Assembly (NCBI RefSeq): GCF_036577625.1
Contig: NZ_JARBDC010000069.1
Location: 124,001 to 188,000 of the forward strand
Reading direction: 5' to 3'
Source: Paenibacillus_AB sp036577625
GTDB lineage: Bacteria > Bacillota > Bacilli > Paenibacillales > NBRC-103111
Length of the DNA stretch: 64,000 nucleotides
The notes below the pieces were generated by a model. The model ran no database searches, was not told where the DNA came from, and was given only the letters and a program-made list of their open reading frames with translations. The position numbers and the translations under genes are program-made. This document shows, one piece after another, positions 1-9,030 of this stretch (position 1 is its first letter; every line of letters starts with the position of its first letter).

Positions 1-2241
1 GCTCTTCTCCACGACCTCGATCTTCAGCCCGTGCTGCGGCAGCACGCGCCCCGCGTCCGGATAAAGCGGGTTTCGGTAGCTGTTACTATCGTCGAATAGC
101 GGTACGGCCTGCACGTACGTATCCGAGATCGACTTGTAGCTGACGTCGTAATGGAAGGGCGAGCTGTCCGACGTGTTGAAGGCGGCGTCATGAAGCTGGA
201 ACTGCAGCTCGCCGAGCGAGCCGTCACTCCATTTCAGCACGTGCTGATCGGCATCGACAACGCCTAAAAACCCGCCTTCCATCGTCCAGTTGTTCACGCC
301 GTACGTTTCGTCGACGTACCAGACAAGAAGTCCTTCGTCGTACGACAGGCCGTTGCCGTAACGGATCGAGCTCAGCCCGGCGTCGAATCCGGTATGCGTT
401 CGCCACTCCAGCAAGTAGTAGCGGATCGTCCGGTCGATGCCGTCGCTTTTGATGAACCCGTTCAAAGTGAAAGCGGGAACGCCTTCCGCATTGTCCGTCA
501 ACAGGACGTTGCCGTCGGCCGTTATGCGCAGATCGTCGACATAAAGGCCCAAGCTCCGGCTGTTGAAGAAGCGGTTGCCGTTCAGGGAGCCCGTGTACGT
601 CGCCGAATCGGTCGTGAACCGGATGCGCAGTTCGATTTGCTGGCCGGCATAGGCAGATAAATTGAACGCCGCATCCACCCAAGTGCCGTACGTTTTGCCG
701 CGAATGCCGACCGGTGTCGACGAGGTGGCGCCGAGTGTAATGTTGGTCAGGTTGCCCGGTACCGACGTCCATTGGGTCGCGCCGGCCGGCTTCACTTCGA
801 CGGCGGCGAGGTCTTTCGCGCCGACGATATGGTACGACGCTTTGAAATTCAGCCATACTTGCGACCGGCCCCGCAAATCGACGGCCGCGGTCATCGTCGA
901 ATCGACACCGTTCCCTCGCCCGCTGAAATAAGCATAAGTAGCGCTTTGGACCGTGGCCACACGGGTCGGCAAATTGACGCGAATGACGTCGTTATTCGTA
1001 CCCTTCATGGAAGCTTGGTCCAGAAGCAGCTCTAGACCGGTTGCGCTCAAAGCTTCGGCGTTCACCGCCGTCCCGCTCGACCAATTTCCCCCGAGCGTCG
1101 CCTGCAGGAACGCTTTGTCCCACGGGTTGAACCCGGACGGCGACGTCCCTGCCGGCTTGCCGGCCCACGCGCCTTTATCCATAATCGACCAGTACGAGAT
1201 CGGCGGCGCCGGCCGCTCGTCCGGCAAGCCCAGATCGTGCGCGTATTCGTGCGCGAGAATGCCGGGAGCGACCGCCTCGTCCACGACCATGTAGTTGAAC
1301 GCCTTCATCGTCGAGCCGGGAATCGGGTCGAAGTTCAGCATGCTCCATCTCCGGGCCCACAGGGCATCCGTGCCGATCAGACCGCCCCCCGTCTCTTCCC
1401 CGAGACCGGAGTGAATGACGTATAGATGGTCGATCACGCCGTCGGGCTCGTCGTAGATGCCGTCCTTGTCTAAATCGTACCGGTCCTCGACGTCAAACTG
1501 CGTCAGATCGACGGTCGGATCTTGTGCGGCCGCTTCCAAAGCTTCCTTGACAAGCTCGATGTAACGCTGCTGCGTCTCGGTGTTGGCCCCGTAATAGGAG
1601 GCCGATTTTTTGGCTTTGTACCAGCCGCCGACCTGGCCGGTCAGCGTGTAGCTTCCGCCGGACTGTTCCTCATAATATTGCCGAACGGATTGCAAGGCTT
1701 CGCCGTTTGGACCCGTATAACCGTTCGGGCTGAAAATCATGTTCTCATAGTGCTGATTCGAGTAGTCCGGGTAATAGTGGCTCGTTTCCTCCGGCTTGAG
1801 GCTGTTGTGGTAATAGTCGGGAAATTCGATCAGCAGCACGAGCAGCTTCGCTTCGCGCACCGGGCCGTTCCACGGCTCCGGCGTCGCCGGACTTACTCCG
1901 CCCCCCGTCAAGCCGTTTTTCCCGAACTGTCCGGGCGGGCCGTACACGGACGCCGTTAGCGACCGCATCTCCGCCATTTTGCGGACGCCCTCCGCGAACC
2001 GGTTTTGCTCCCGGATCGCCATTTCCTCCTGTACGGGCGATTCCGCCTCGAATCCGGCGGCATGCATCCCAACCTCCGTCTGCCGCGTCAAACCGCCTAA
2101 CCCCGCATCTGAAGTAAAGGCCGGTTCCGGTTTGGCTCCGGCACCGCTCCCGCCGTTCGCAAGCACTCCCGCCGGAACGCAAAGCGAAACGCCGAGTACG
2201 GCCGCGGCCCAAAGCGCCGTCAATTTCCTTCGTTTCACCAT
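1..2241 (-). CDS. Immune inhibitor A-like M6 metalloprotease, 3' end outside window
   Basis: Secreted zinc metallopeptidase of the M6/InhA family, expected to degrade host or environmental proteins. About 747 residues are visible, and the C-terminus runs off the left edge. The N-terminus is a clear signal peptide (MVKRRK, hydrophobic stretch, then a VLANGG-type cleavage region). A propeptide-like segment follows. The zinc site HEYAHDLGLPDE (HExxHxxGxxDE) lies near residue 330. The downstream beta-rich half resembles the MAM/jelly-roll region of InhA proteins. GGGAG sits upstream of a cluster of possible starts (ATG 2244, ATG 2241, GTG 2238); 2241 was chosen by spacing. It is monocistronic as far as can be seen, and the terminator at 2450-2483 separates it from the upstream operon. 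Confidence 0.93.
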   Translation of the reverse strand, partial: MVKRRKLTALWAAAVLGVSLCVPAGVLANGGSGAGAKPEPAFTSDAGLGGLTRQTEVGMHAAGFEAESPVQEEMAIREQNRFAEGVRKMAEMRSLTASVYGPPGQFGKNGLTGGGVSPATPEPWNGPVREAKLLVLLIEFPDYYHNSLKPEETSHYYPDYSNQHYENMIFSPNGYTGPNGEALQSVRQYYEEQSGGSYTLTGQVGGWYKAKKSASYYGANTETQQRYIELVKEALEAAAQDPTVDLTQFDVEDRYDLDKDGIYDEPDGVIDHLYVIHSGLGEETGGGLIGTDALWARRWSMLNFDPIPGSTMKAFNYMVVDEAVAPGILAHEYAHDLGLPDERPAPPISYWSIMDKGAWAGKPAGTSPSGFNPWDKAFLQATLGGNWSSGTAVNAEALSATGLELLLDQASMKGTNNDVIRVNLPTRVATVQSATYAYFSGRGNGVDSTMTAAVDLRGRSQVWLNFKASYHIVGAKDLAAVEVKPAGATQWTSVPGNLTNITLGATSSTPVGIRGKTYGTWVDAAFNLSAYAGQQIELRIRFTTDSATYTGSLNGNRFFNSRSLGLYVDDLRITADGNVLLTDNAEGVPAFTLNGFIKSDGIDRTIRYYLLEWRTHTGFDAGLSSIRYGNGLSYDEGLLVWYVDETYGVNNWTMEGGFLGVVDADQHVLKWSDGSLGELQFQLHDAAFNTSDSSPFHYDVSYKSISDTYVQAVPLFDDSNSYRNPLYPDAGRVLPQHGLKIEVVEKS

Positions 2242-2449
2242 CATCACTCCCCATATTCATCTAGCGACGCCTGCTTGTTCTCCACCGCCTATCCGCATGG
2301 CGAACGGCCGTCCGTGCTCCCCTCCTTTCCGCCTTGTCCGTTTTCGCCTCTGCTTCCAGCGTAATGGAAGCGATGACCCGCGTATATATCCGGTTCTTTC
2401 CGGACATATCCGGTTGTTGCCGGACCGGGCCTCCGAACGAAGACACACG

Positions 2450-2483
2450 AAAAACCGCGCATGCGTTTGCATGCGCGGTTTTT
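2450..2483 (-). terminator. Rho-independent terminator of the aminotransferase operon
   Basis: Perfect inverted repeat CCGCGCATGC / GCATGCGCGG with a 4-base loop, flanked by AAAAA and TTTTT. It lies 26 bases past the DegT-family stop codon and before the protease gene. The symmetric A/T tails would let it act on either strand. Confidence 0.88.
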
Positions 2484-2509
2484 CGCATCATATCCGGTTT
2501 CGGGCCCTC

Positions 2510-3721
2510 TCAATACGAGCGGATTACTTTTCGCACCGCCATGGCGATATCGTGCATGGCCCGTTCGTCCGAGAGCAGCAAGTTTTGGGTGAGCCAGACG
2601 CTTTCGTTGGCGCAAAGCCGCTCGCAGATCGGACAATCGTAGATGCGCTCCTCGCCCGTCCACTCCTTTGTCGCCCGAATAACGGCTTCATTGCGGTTCA
2701 ACGGCACATACCCGCCATAGAGCGGCACGCCTTCCGCCATCACCTTTTTACAAAAATCGTCCTTGTCGACCCGCTCGGCCAACTCCGGCGCGAGCTTGAA
2801 TATATACAGATGGTACGCGTGCCTCGTCATGCGCGGATCGCGCCTGAGCAGCCGGACGCCTTCGATTTCGCCGAGCAGCTCGTCGAGCAGCGCCGCATTC
2901 GCCTCGCGCCTGCGCATTTGCTCCTCGAGACGGGTCAGCTGCGCAAGGGCCACAGCGGCCTGCAGCTCCGTCATCCGGTAATTTTGTCCGATTTTTTCGT
3001 GTTGGTACCATGCGCCGTTCGGCACGCGTCCGACATTGCAGACCGACCACGCGTTGCTCCAATACCGCTCGTCGTTGGTCGTGATCATGCCTCCTTCACC
3101 GGACGTCAAGTTTTTGCTGGACTGCAGGCTGAACGTGCCCAAATCCCCGATGGAGCCGACTCCTTTGCCCTCCCACCTGGCGCCGACAGCCTGCGCCGCA
3201 TCCTCGATCAACACGAGACCGTGCCGATCGGCGATTTCCTTCAAGCGGGTCATATTCGCCGGCGCTCCGGCTACATGGACGGCAATGATGGCCTTCGTCC
3301 TCGGGCCGACGCGTTCCTCCGCTTTGGCGGGATCGATCAGCATCGTATCCTCCTCGATGTCGGCGAAAACGGGTATGACGCCGTAAGCCAATGCCGCAGA
3401 CGCGGTCGCGATGAACGTGTACGGCGGGACGATGACTTCGTCGCCGGGTTTGACGCCGGCCGCTTGCAGCGCCACCGTGATCGCCACGGTGCCGTTGACG
3501 ACGCTGATCGCGCGGGAAGCATCCTGCATGGCGGCGAATTTCCGTTCCAGCTCGGGAAGCTTCGGCTGGTAAGCGGCGTTTTTGACCGCGCCGGAACCGC
3601 CCCATTTGCCCGACGCGATGACCTCCTTGAGCAATTGCACTTCCAAATCCCCGAAAATCGGCCACTCGGCGAAGCCGCCCGTTCTTACGGGAGTGCCGCC
3701 GTCTATCGCCAGTTTTTCCAT
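2510..3721 (-). CDS. DegT/DnrJ/EryC1/StrS family PLP aminotransferase
   Basis: Cytosolic PLP-dependent aminotransferase of the sugar/cyclitol class (class VI), 403 residues, which is full length. The PLP lysine is K203 in LQSSKNLTSGEGG, and D174 in IEDAAQAVGA would bind the pyridine nitrogen. These enzymes interconvert keto and amino sugars or aminocyclitols, such as scyllo-inosose type substrates. It is the last gene of the run starting at the binding protein (10605), 150 bases after the Gfo/Idh gene, so a promoter of its own is possible. The start has AAAGGA upstream. The direction of the reaction (catabolic or biosynthetic) cannot be read from sequence; the transporter context favours catabolism (inference). 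Confidence 0.92.
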   Translation of the reverse strand: MEKLAIDGGTPVRTGGFAEWPIFGDLEVQLLKEVIASGKWGGSGAVKNAAYQPKLPELERKFAAMQDASRAISVVNGTVAITVALQAAGVKPGDEVIVPPYTFIATASAALAYGVIPVFADIEEDTMLIDPAKAEERVGPRTKAIIAVHVAGAPANMTRLKEIADRHGLVLIEDAAQAVGARWEGKGVGSIGDLGTFSLQSSKNLTSGEGGMITTNDERYWSNAWSVCNVGRVPNGAWYQHEKIGQNYRMTELQAAVALAQLTRLEEQMRRREANAALLDELLGEIEGVRLLRRDPRMTRHAYHLYIFKLAPELAERVDKDDFCKKVMAEGVPLYGGYVPLNRNEAVIRATKEWTGEERIYDCPICERLCANESVWLTQNLLLSDERAMHDIAMAVRKVIRSY

Positions 3722-3871
3722 AAGGCTTCCTTTCTCCTCTCGCTTGCGCCGGATTCGTGTTCATCGTAACGGAAACGCCCTGCGGGAACGTGCTATTTCT
3801 TTCCCTGCTGTTGCCGAATTTTTACGAATATCCCTTTAACGGGGTTCGCGTTCGCCTCCATTGCGAACGAT

Positions 3872-4870
3872 TCAGGATAAAACGAGCGGCACCGGCTTTC
3901 CGGTCCGCGACGATTCGTACGCCGCGACCGCGACCGCCGCCGATCGCAGCCCGTCTTCGCCCGTGACGGCTACGTTCCTCCCTTCCTTCACCGCCTCGAC
4001 GAACTCACCGATCATGAACCGCTCCATGCCGTCCCCCCAATAGCTCCACTCGGCTCGCGGCTTGTCGTTGCGGTATACTTCGTTCCGCTGGGCGAACGCA
4101 TTCAGTTCGATGGCGCCATCCGTGCCGATGACGTGCATCGCGACGTCGGCGCTACCGGGATAGCTCGGCACCCGCGACCAGCTCGGATCCAATACGCCGA
4201 TGACGCCGTCCGCGTATCGGACGTGAATCATGGCCGCGTCCTCGACATCCAGCTCGCGGTGAAACAGCGTCCCCGCCTCGGCGTACACTTCGACGGGGAC
4301 GGAGCCCGTAAACCAATTCATCAGGTCCATCAGATGAACCGTGTGATCCATGATCGCGCCGCCGCCGGAAAGCGCGCGGTCGACGAACCATCGGCCCGAC
4401 ATGCGGCCGCGGTTCGTCCCTTTGATCGCCAGCAGCCGGCCGATTTCCCCGCGGTCGACCGCCGTCTTCGCCTCGGCGACGGCCGGCAAGTAGCGGCACG
4501 GATACGCGGTCATAAGCTGCACGCCGCTGTCGCGGCAAGCCGCGATCATCGCCCGCATGTCCGCGATCGTGGTGGCGAGCGGCTTCTCGCACAGCACATG
4601 CTTGCCGGCCGCGGCCGCGTCGAGCGCCAGCGGGGCGTGCCGCGCATTCTCCGAACAGATGACGACGGCATCCACATCGGCGGCGAGCAGTTCGGCGTGA
4701 TTGCCGTAGAAGGTCAGACCGTAGCGGTCCGTCACCGACTGCACGCGTTCCCGCGACTCGTCGTACACGCCGGTTACGACGACGTCCGACCGGTTCATCA
4801 GCTCGTTCAGAAACGTAAACGCATGGGAATGCGCGAAGCTGATCATGCCGATTTTCACTTTGTCCTTCAT
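3872..4870 (-). CDS. Gfo/Idh/MocA family oxidoreductase
   Basis: NAD(P)-dependent sugar or cyclitol dehydrogenase, 332 residues. It has an N-terminal Rossmann fold and the family's CEKPLATT motif with catalytic-type lysine K96. The C-terminal beta-sheet domain includes a GGGAIMDHTVHLMDL helix typical of substrate binding. The start at 4870 is chosen over an upstream ATG because AAGGAGG sits seven bases before it. It lies 24 bases after the second Gfo/Idh gene in the same operon, so two related dehydrogenases probably act in sequence or on related substrates. Confidence 0.92.
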   Translation of the reverse strand: MKDKVKIGMISFAHSHAFTFLNELMNRSDVVVTGVYDESRERVQSVTDRYGLTFYGNHAELLAADVDAVVICSENARHAPLALDAAAAGKHVLCEKPLATTIADMRAMIAACRDSGVQLMTAYPCRYLPAVAEAKTAVDRGEIGRLLAIKGTNRGRMSGRWFVDRALSGGGAIMDHTVHLMDLMNWFTGSVPVEVYAEAGTLFHRELDVEDAAMIHVRYADGVIGVLDPSWSRVPSYPGSADVAMHVIGTDGAIELNAFAQRNEVYRNDKPRAEWSYWGDGMERFMIGEFVEAVKEGRNVAVTGEDGLRSAAVAVAAYESSRTGKPVPLVLS

Positions 4871-4894
4871 TCGCGTTCCTCCTTGCACAGCGGA

Positions 4895-5893
4895 TTAACC
4901 GCTCGCCAGCCGCACCGGCATGCCCGTCCGGGCGGAGCGCGCGACCGCCGAGGCGAGCTCCACCGCCTTGACGGCGTCCTCCGCCGTCATAACGGGCTCG
5001 CAGCGGTCGCGGATACAGGCGATCGCATGCTCGAGCGCCGACTGCCGGGTCGGCTTCGCCACCGGTCCCGGCGGCATGGCGGCGCTGTCGTCCGCATCCG
5101 GCTTCGCGGCCGTATCGTCGTTGCCGGCTTCGTCCGATTTGCGCAATCCCGCCTTGCGTACGACGAGCGACCGGGACGCCCGGCTGTCGGCCCGCAGCAG
5201 ACCGTTCGAGCCGGCCAGCTCCGCCTCGGTCCCGGACGGCCCCGGATAACCGAGCACCGTCTCCAAATTGACGATCGCTCCGCCGCACAGCCGCAGCGTG
5301 GCCGTCATATAGTGCAGGCGGTCCGTCCGCCTGTCCGCGGCGAAGACGGTTTTCACGTCCCCGAGCGTCCACCGGACGAAATCGAGGTCATGGAGCATAT
5401 GGTCGAAGACGAGGTCCGTGCCGGCGGCGCGCGAATCGCTCCCTGCCACTCGCTTCAAATGGCCGACGCCGATCGCGCCGATCGCGCCGGATACGGCGTG
5501 GCGGCGCAAATTCGCATATTCGGGCGAAAAGCGCAGCGGATGCTCGACGAACAGCTTCACGCCGCACCGTTCGCACGCATCCGCGATTCGCCGCGCCTCC
5601 TCCGGATCGAACGACAGCGGCTTCCCGCAAACGACATGCAATCCCCGTTCCGCCGCACGCCGCACGTACGGTTCGCGCAACCGTGCCGGAATCGCCAGGC
5701 ATACGACGTCCGCGCGTCCGGACGCGAGCAGGTCGTCATACGAACGATACGGAGCCGCCCCGTACTTTGCCGCCGCCATCTCCGGCGGTTCGTCAAGATC
5801 GCAGACGGCGGCCAAGCGGACTCCCGCGATGCGGGACAGCGTTTCCGCATAGGAAAGGCCGACCGGCCCGAGGCCGACAATGGCCGCATTCAT
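4895..5893 (-). CDS. Gfo/Idh/MocA family oxidoreductase
   Basis: 332-residue dehydrogenase. The nucleotide-binding loop is GLGPVG at residues 7-12, and the EKP motif appears as CGKPLSFDP with K91 retained and Glu replaced by Gly. HMLHDLDFVRW corresponds to the substrate-binding helix. A low-complexity insert of about 25 residues rich in Asp/Ala/Pro near residue 250 is unusual. The start codon overlaps the stop of the ceramidase-like gene by four bases (ATGA), which implies translational coupling, and the next dehydrogenase follows after 24 bases. Probable role: oxidation of the same sugar or cyclitol handled by its neighbours (inference). Confidence 0.9.
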   Translation of the reverse strand: MNAAIVGLGPVGLSYAETLSRIAGVRLAAVCDLDEPPEMAAAKYGAAPYRSYDDLLASGRADVVCLAIPARLREPYVRRAAERGLHVVCGKPLSFDPEEARRIADACERCGVKLFVEHPLRFSPEYANLRRHAVSGAIGAIGVGHLKRVAGSDSRAAGTDLVFDHMLHDLDFVRWTLGDVKTVFAADRRTDRLHYMTATLRLCGGAIVNLETVLGYPGPSGTEAELAGSNGLLRADSRASRSLVVRKAGLRKSDEAGNDDTAAKPDADDSAAMPPGPVAKPTRQSALEHAIACIRDRCEPVMTAEDAVKAVELASAVARSARTGMPVRLASG

Positions 5894-7197
5894 ACGCTCC
5901 CCTCCCCCGATTGCGGACGGATCATGTCCGCGAGCGCCGCCCTGAAGTCACGGTCCGACGCCGGGTCGAGCCTGGACGGCATATGGAAATAATACGTGGA
6001 CAAATCGGACTCGTATCCTCGGTACGGATGCTGCTCCGCGGTAGGCACGTAGCCGATCATCCCGTTCGTATAGGCCACCGGAAGCACATTCCCCGCGGAC
6101 AACCGCTTCATGTACAGCCCATAGTCGACGACCACCTCCGCGTTCATCGTCAAGAGCGTTAAACCGTCGGCCACATCGAGCCGCGTCATCTCCATGCCGA
6201 GCGCCGCAGGCCGTTCGTCGTACCGTTCGAGCATGTACGAGGCCCATTCGTCATAAGGCGGCTCTCCCGCGGCCGCAACGGCGGCCAGCCGCTCCCGGTC
6301 CGGCAGCGGGAGCAGCTTGAGCGGCACCGTCCGGTATAGGCCGCGCAGCGCGCACGATGCAAGCGGCTTCATCGACGACGCCAGCACGTCCGATACCGTA
6401 TCGGCGAGCTTCTCGCCGAAATACGCCATCTTCTCGCGATCCGTCGCCGCCTCGGAGGGGGCGGACGATTTGGAAATGGCGATGTCGCCGCAGCAGCCTT
6501 GCAAATATAGACATACCGAACCTTCGTGTTCCCGCTCCAACCGTTCCGTCGCATAGCCGGCGAATTCGGCCGACACCTCGTTTTCGGTCGATGTGATCGG
6601 ATGGCAGGCGTAATGGACGATCAGCGCCTTCGTCCGCCCGTCTTCGGTCCGGAACCGGACGACGTTCACTTCCGGGTCCATCGGCCCGTTGGGATTCGGC
6701 CCGCCGTACACCTTGCCGTCGGCATACCGTCTGCGCTGCACGCCAATGCGGCTTTCCCCCGTCCCGCGTTCGATCGAGACCGGCTCGAGATTGCCCGCCG
6801 CTGAGTCGATCGCTTCCAGCAGCCGTTCTTCCAAAAAAGCCACGTAGGCGGAATTCGCCCTGCCGAGCATCCGGTGGAACGTACTGCACGTCTGCGGGCC
6901 GGAATGGCTGTGGGTCGCGTTCAGCACGATACGTTCGGGACCGAGCCCCCACCGCGCCTTCAACCGTTCGCGGATGCCCGCCATCCGGTCCGATCCCCAC
7001 CAGATCAGGTCGGCGGCCGCGACGACCGCCTGGCGGACGGTCCCGTCCGCGTCCTTCTGTCGAAAAAACAGCACTTTGACGTAAATATCGCTCTCGATCC
7101 GCTCGAACGGCTTGTTGCCGCGAACGGCAAACCCGGCGAGCGGCACCGGCTCGGTCGGCGTAATATCCGCTTTTGCGGCGCCCACATACAGTTTCAT
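5890..7197 (-). CDS. Neutral/alkaline ceramidase N-terminal-like protein, cytosolic
   Basis: 435 residues with the fold signature of the neutral/alkaline non-lysosomal ceramidase N-terminal domain: an opening VGAAKADITP, then NATHSHSGPQT (H96, H98) and HYACHPITSTENE (H195, H199) as zinc-site candidates. Classical neutral ceramidases are secreted, about 650-700 residues long, and carry a C-terminal Ig-like domain. This protein has no signal peptide and lacks that domain. The reading start is ATG 7197 with AGGTG upstream rather than GTG 7206. It sits directly between sugar permeases and dehydrogenases, so an amidase acting on an imported N-acylated sugar or cyclitol is more plausible than sphingolipid cleavage (inference). 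Confidence 0.85.
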   Translation of the reverse strand: MKLYVGAAKADITPTEPVPLAGFAVRGNKPFERIESDIYVKVLFFRQKDADGTVRQAVVAAADLIWWGSDRMAGIRERLKARWGLGPERIVLNATHSHSGPQTCSTFHRMLGRANSAYVAFLEERLLEAIDSAAGNLEPVSIERGTGESRIGVQRRRYADGKVYGGPNPNGPMDPEVNVVRFRTEDGRTKALIVHYACHPITSTENEVSAEFAGYATERLEREHEGSVCLYLQGCCGDIAISKSSAPSEAATDREKMAYFGEKLADTVSDVLASSMKPLASCALRGLYRTVPLKLLPLPDRERLAAVAAAGEPPYDEWASYMLERYDERPAALGMEMTRLDVADGLTLLTMNAEVVVDYGLYMKRLSAGNVLPVAYTNGMIGYVPTAEQHPYRGYESDLSTYYFHMPSRLDPASDRDFRAALADMIRPQSGEGSV

Positions 7198-7206
7198 GGC
7201 AATCAC

Positions 7207-8088
7207 CTACTCTTTCAGCGAGCCAAGCATCGCGCCTTTGACGAAATGCTTCTGGATAAACGGATATACGAACAATATCGGGACAGTCGCTACCAAAATG
7301 ATGCCCGCCTTCAGCTGTTCCGGCGTCGCCGGCACCGCAATCTCCGCTGCGCCTCCGGCTACGTCGACCGCGGTAGCGGCGCCGTTTTCCACGATCAGAC
7401 TGCGGAGCACGACCTGGAGCGGGTACAAATCCTTGTTCCGGATGTAGATGATGGCGCCGAAGTACGAATTCCACAGCCCGACCACATGAAACAGACTGAG
7501 CGTGGCGATGACCGGCGCAGACAGCGGAAGCGCGATTTTGGCGTATACGGAACATTCGCCGCTGCCGTCGATTTTGGCGGCGTCGAACAGCTCCGACGAA
7601 ATCCCTTGAAAAAACGTTTTCATGATTATGACCGAAAACGCGCTCAAAGCGCCGGGAATCATAAGCGCCCACAGCGTATTTTCCAACCCGAGCGAGCGGA
7701 CGAGCATATAGTTCGGTATGAGCGGCGACGTAAACACAAGGGTGACGAGAACTCCCTGCAGCACCCATTTGCGCATCGGCATGTTGGGCCGGGACAGCGC
7801 GTACGAGAACGAGGTCGTAAACGCCAAAAATATGAGCGTCCCCATCGCGCATAAATAAACCGAGATGCCGAACGATCGCCACAACCGGTCCAACGACAAA
7901 ATTTCCTTGTAGGCGACAAGGCTGAACCCTTTCGGCCACAGACCGACCAGCTTGGCATTCGCGTAGACCGGATCGCTTAGCGAAACCGCGAGCAAATGAA
8001 TCATCGGGGCGACCATCGTGAAGCATGCAAGGACCAAAATCGTTCCGTTCCATAACGGAAACCAGCGATCCGTTCGATATGCCGGCAT
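7207..8088 (-). CDS. Carbohydrate ABC transporter permease (CUT1, YtcP/LplC-like)
   Basis: 293-residue inner-membrane permease with about six transmembrane segments. The EAA loop that contacts the ATPase is seen as DAAKIDGSGECSVYAKIALP, and the protein ends in GAMLGSLKE, typical of this family. It lies nine bases before the ceramidase-like gene and 15 bases after its partner permease. The ATPase (MsmX/UgpC type) is not encoded nearby and is presumably shared from elsewhere, as is usual for CUT1 systems in Bacilli. Confidence 0.94.
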   Translation of the reverse strand: MPAYRTDRWFPLWNGTILVLACFTMVAPMIHLLAVSLSDPVYANAKLVGLWPKGFSLVAYKEILSLDRLWRSFGISVYLCAMGTLIFLAFTTSFSYALSRPNMPMRKWVLQGVLVTLVFTSPLIPNYMLVRSLGLENTLWALMIPGALSAFSVIIMKTFFQGISSELFDAAKIDGSGECSVYAKIALPLSAPVIATLSLFHVVGLWNSYFGAIIYIRNKDLYPLQVVLRSLIVENGAATAVDVAGGAAEIAVPATPEQLKAGIILVATVPILFVYPFIQKHFVKGAMLGSLKE

Positions 8089-8103
8089 ATCGCAGGCTCC
8101 TTT

Positions 8104-9003
8104 CTAGTAGATGCTTTCGCCTGTCGTTTTTTTGCTGACCGCATTCAGGACGACGATGAGCAGCAGCCCGACGAGCGCCTGGAATATGCCGATCGCCGTC
8201 GTATAGCTGAACTGGGCGCCCAGCAGGCCGACCCGGTACACGTACGTATCGATCACCTCCGCCGCCTCGCGGTTGACCGGATTGATGAACACGAGCACCT
8301 GCTCCGCGTTGGCCTCCAGCACCCCGCCGATCCGGAGCAGGAACAGCACGACGATCGTGGGCACGAGCGACGGCAGCGTAATGTGCCGCATTTGCCGCAG
8401 CCGGCTCGCGCCGTCGACCCTAGCCGCCTCGTACAGGTTCGGGTTGACGCCGGCGAGCGCCGCCAAATACAAAATCGTCCCCCAGCCCACTTCCTTCCAG
8501 ATCGAAATGAAAACAAGAACGGGCCGGAAATATCCCGGCTCCGTCAAAAACTGCTGAGGGTTCATCCCGAACGACGCCAGCGTCATGTTGACGATGCCCG
8601 TAGCCGAAAGCAAATTCAGAAAGATGCCTCCCACGATGATCCAGGACAAAAAGTGCGGCAAATAGAGCAGCGTTTGCACCGGCCGCTTGAACCACATGCT
8701 TCGGACCTCATTCAGCAGCAGGGCGAGGACGAGCGGCGCGGGGAACCCGAATACGATCGAATAGAAGCTGAGCAGCAGCGTATTGCGCAATATTTGGTAA
8801 AACTCGGGGTATTGGAACATCGTCGCGAAATGTTTGAAACCGACCCAGTCGCTGCCGAAAAAGCCTTTGAACATGTTGAAATCCTGAAACGCCATGACGT
8901 TGCCAAGCAGCGGGACGTACTTGAAGACGACAAAATGCAGAATGCCGGGCAAGGCGATCAGAAGGAGGGAAATCTTTTCAACGGTCAGCCTTTTCCGAGC
9001 CAT
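8104..9003 (-). CDS. Carbohydrate ABC transporter permease (CUT1, LplB-like)
   Basis: 299-residue permease, the partner of the gene at 7207. It has an N-terminal hydrophobic anchor, about six membrane helices and the EAA motif YEAARVDGASRLRQMRHITLP. The start ATG at 9003 follows a GGGGGAG ribosome binding site. It is 27 bases after the binding-protein gene. Together with the lipoprotein it forms the importer of the locus; the substrate is unknown. Confidence 0.94.
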   Translation of the reverse strand: MARKRLTVEKISLLLIALPGILHFVVFKYVPLLGNVMAFQDFNMFKGFFGSDWVGFKHFATMFQYPEFYQILRNTLLLSFYSIVFGFPAPLVLALLLNEVRSMWFKRPVQTLLYLPHFLSWIIVGGIFLNLLSATGIVNMTLASFGMNPQQFLTEPGYFRPVLVFISIWKEVGWGTILYLAALAGVNPNLYEAARVDGASRLRQMRHITLPSLVPTIVVLFLLRIGGVLEANAEQVLVFINPVNREAAEVIDTYVYRVGLLGAQFSYTTAIGIFQALVGLLLIVVLNAVSKKTTGESIY

Positions 9004-9030
9004 GGATGCGTCTCCCCCTTCCGGTTCCGG

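Noticed and set aside
2290..2450. Possible small ORFs between the protease and the terminator
   Set aside because: Several overlapping frames with no ribosome binding site; the stretch looks like the protease promoter region.
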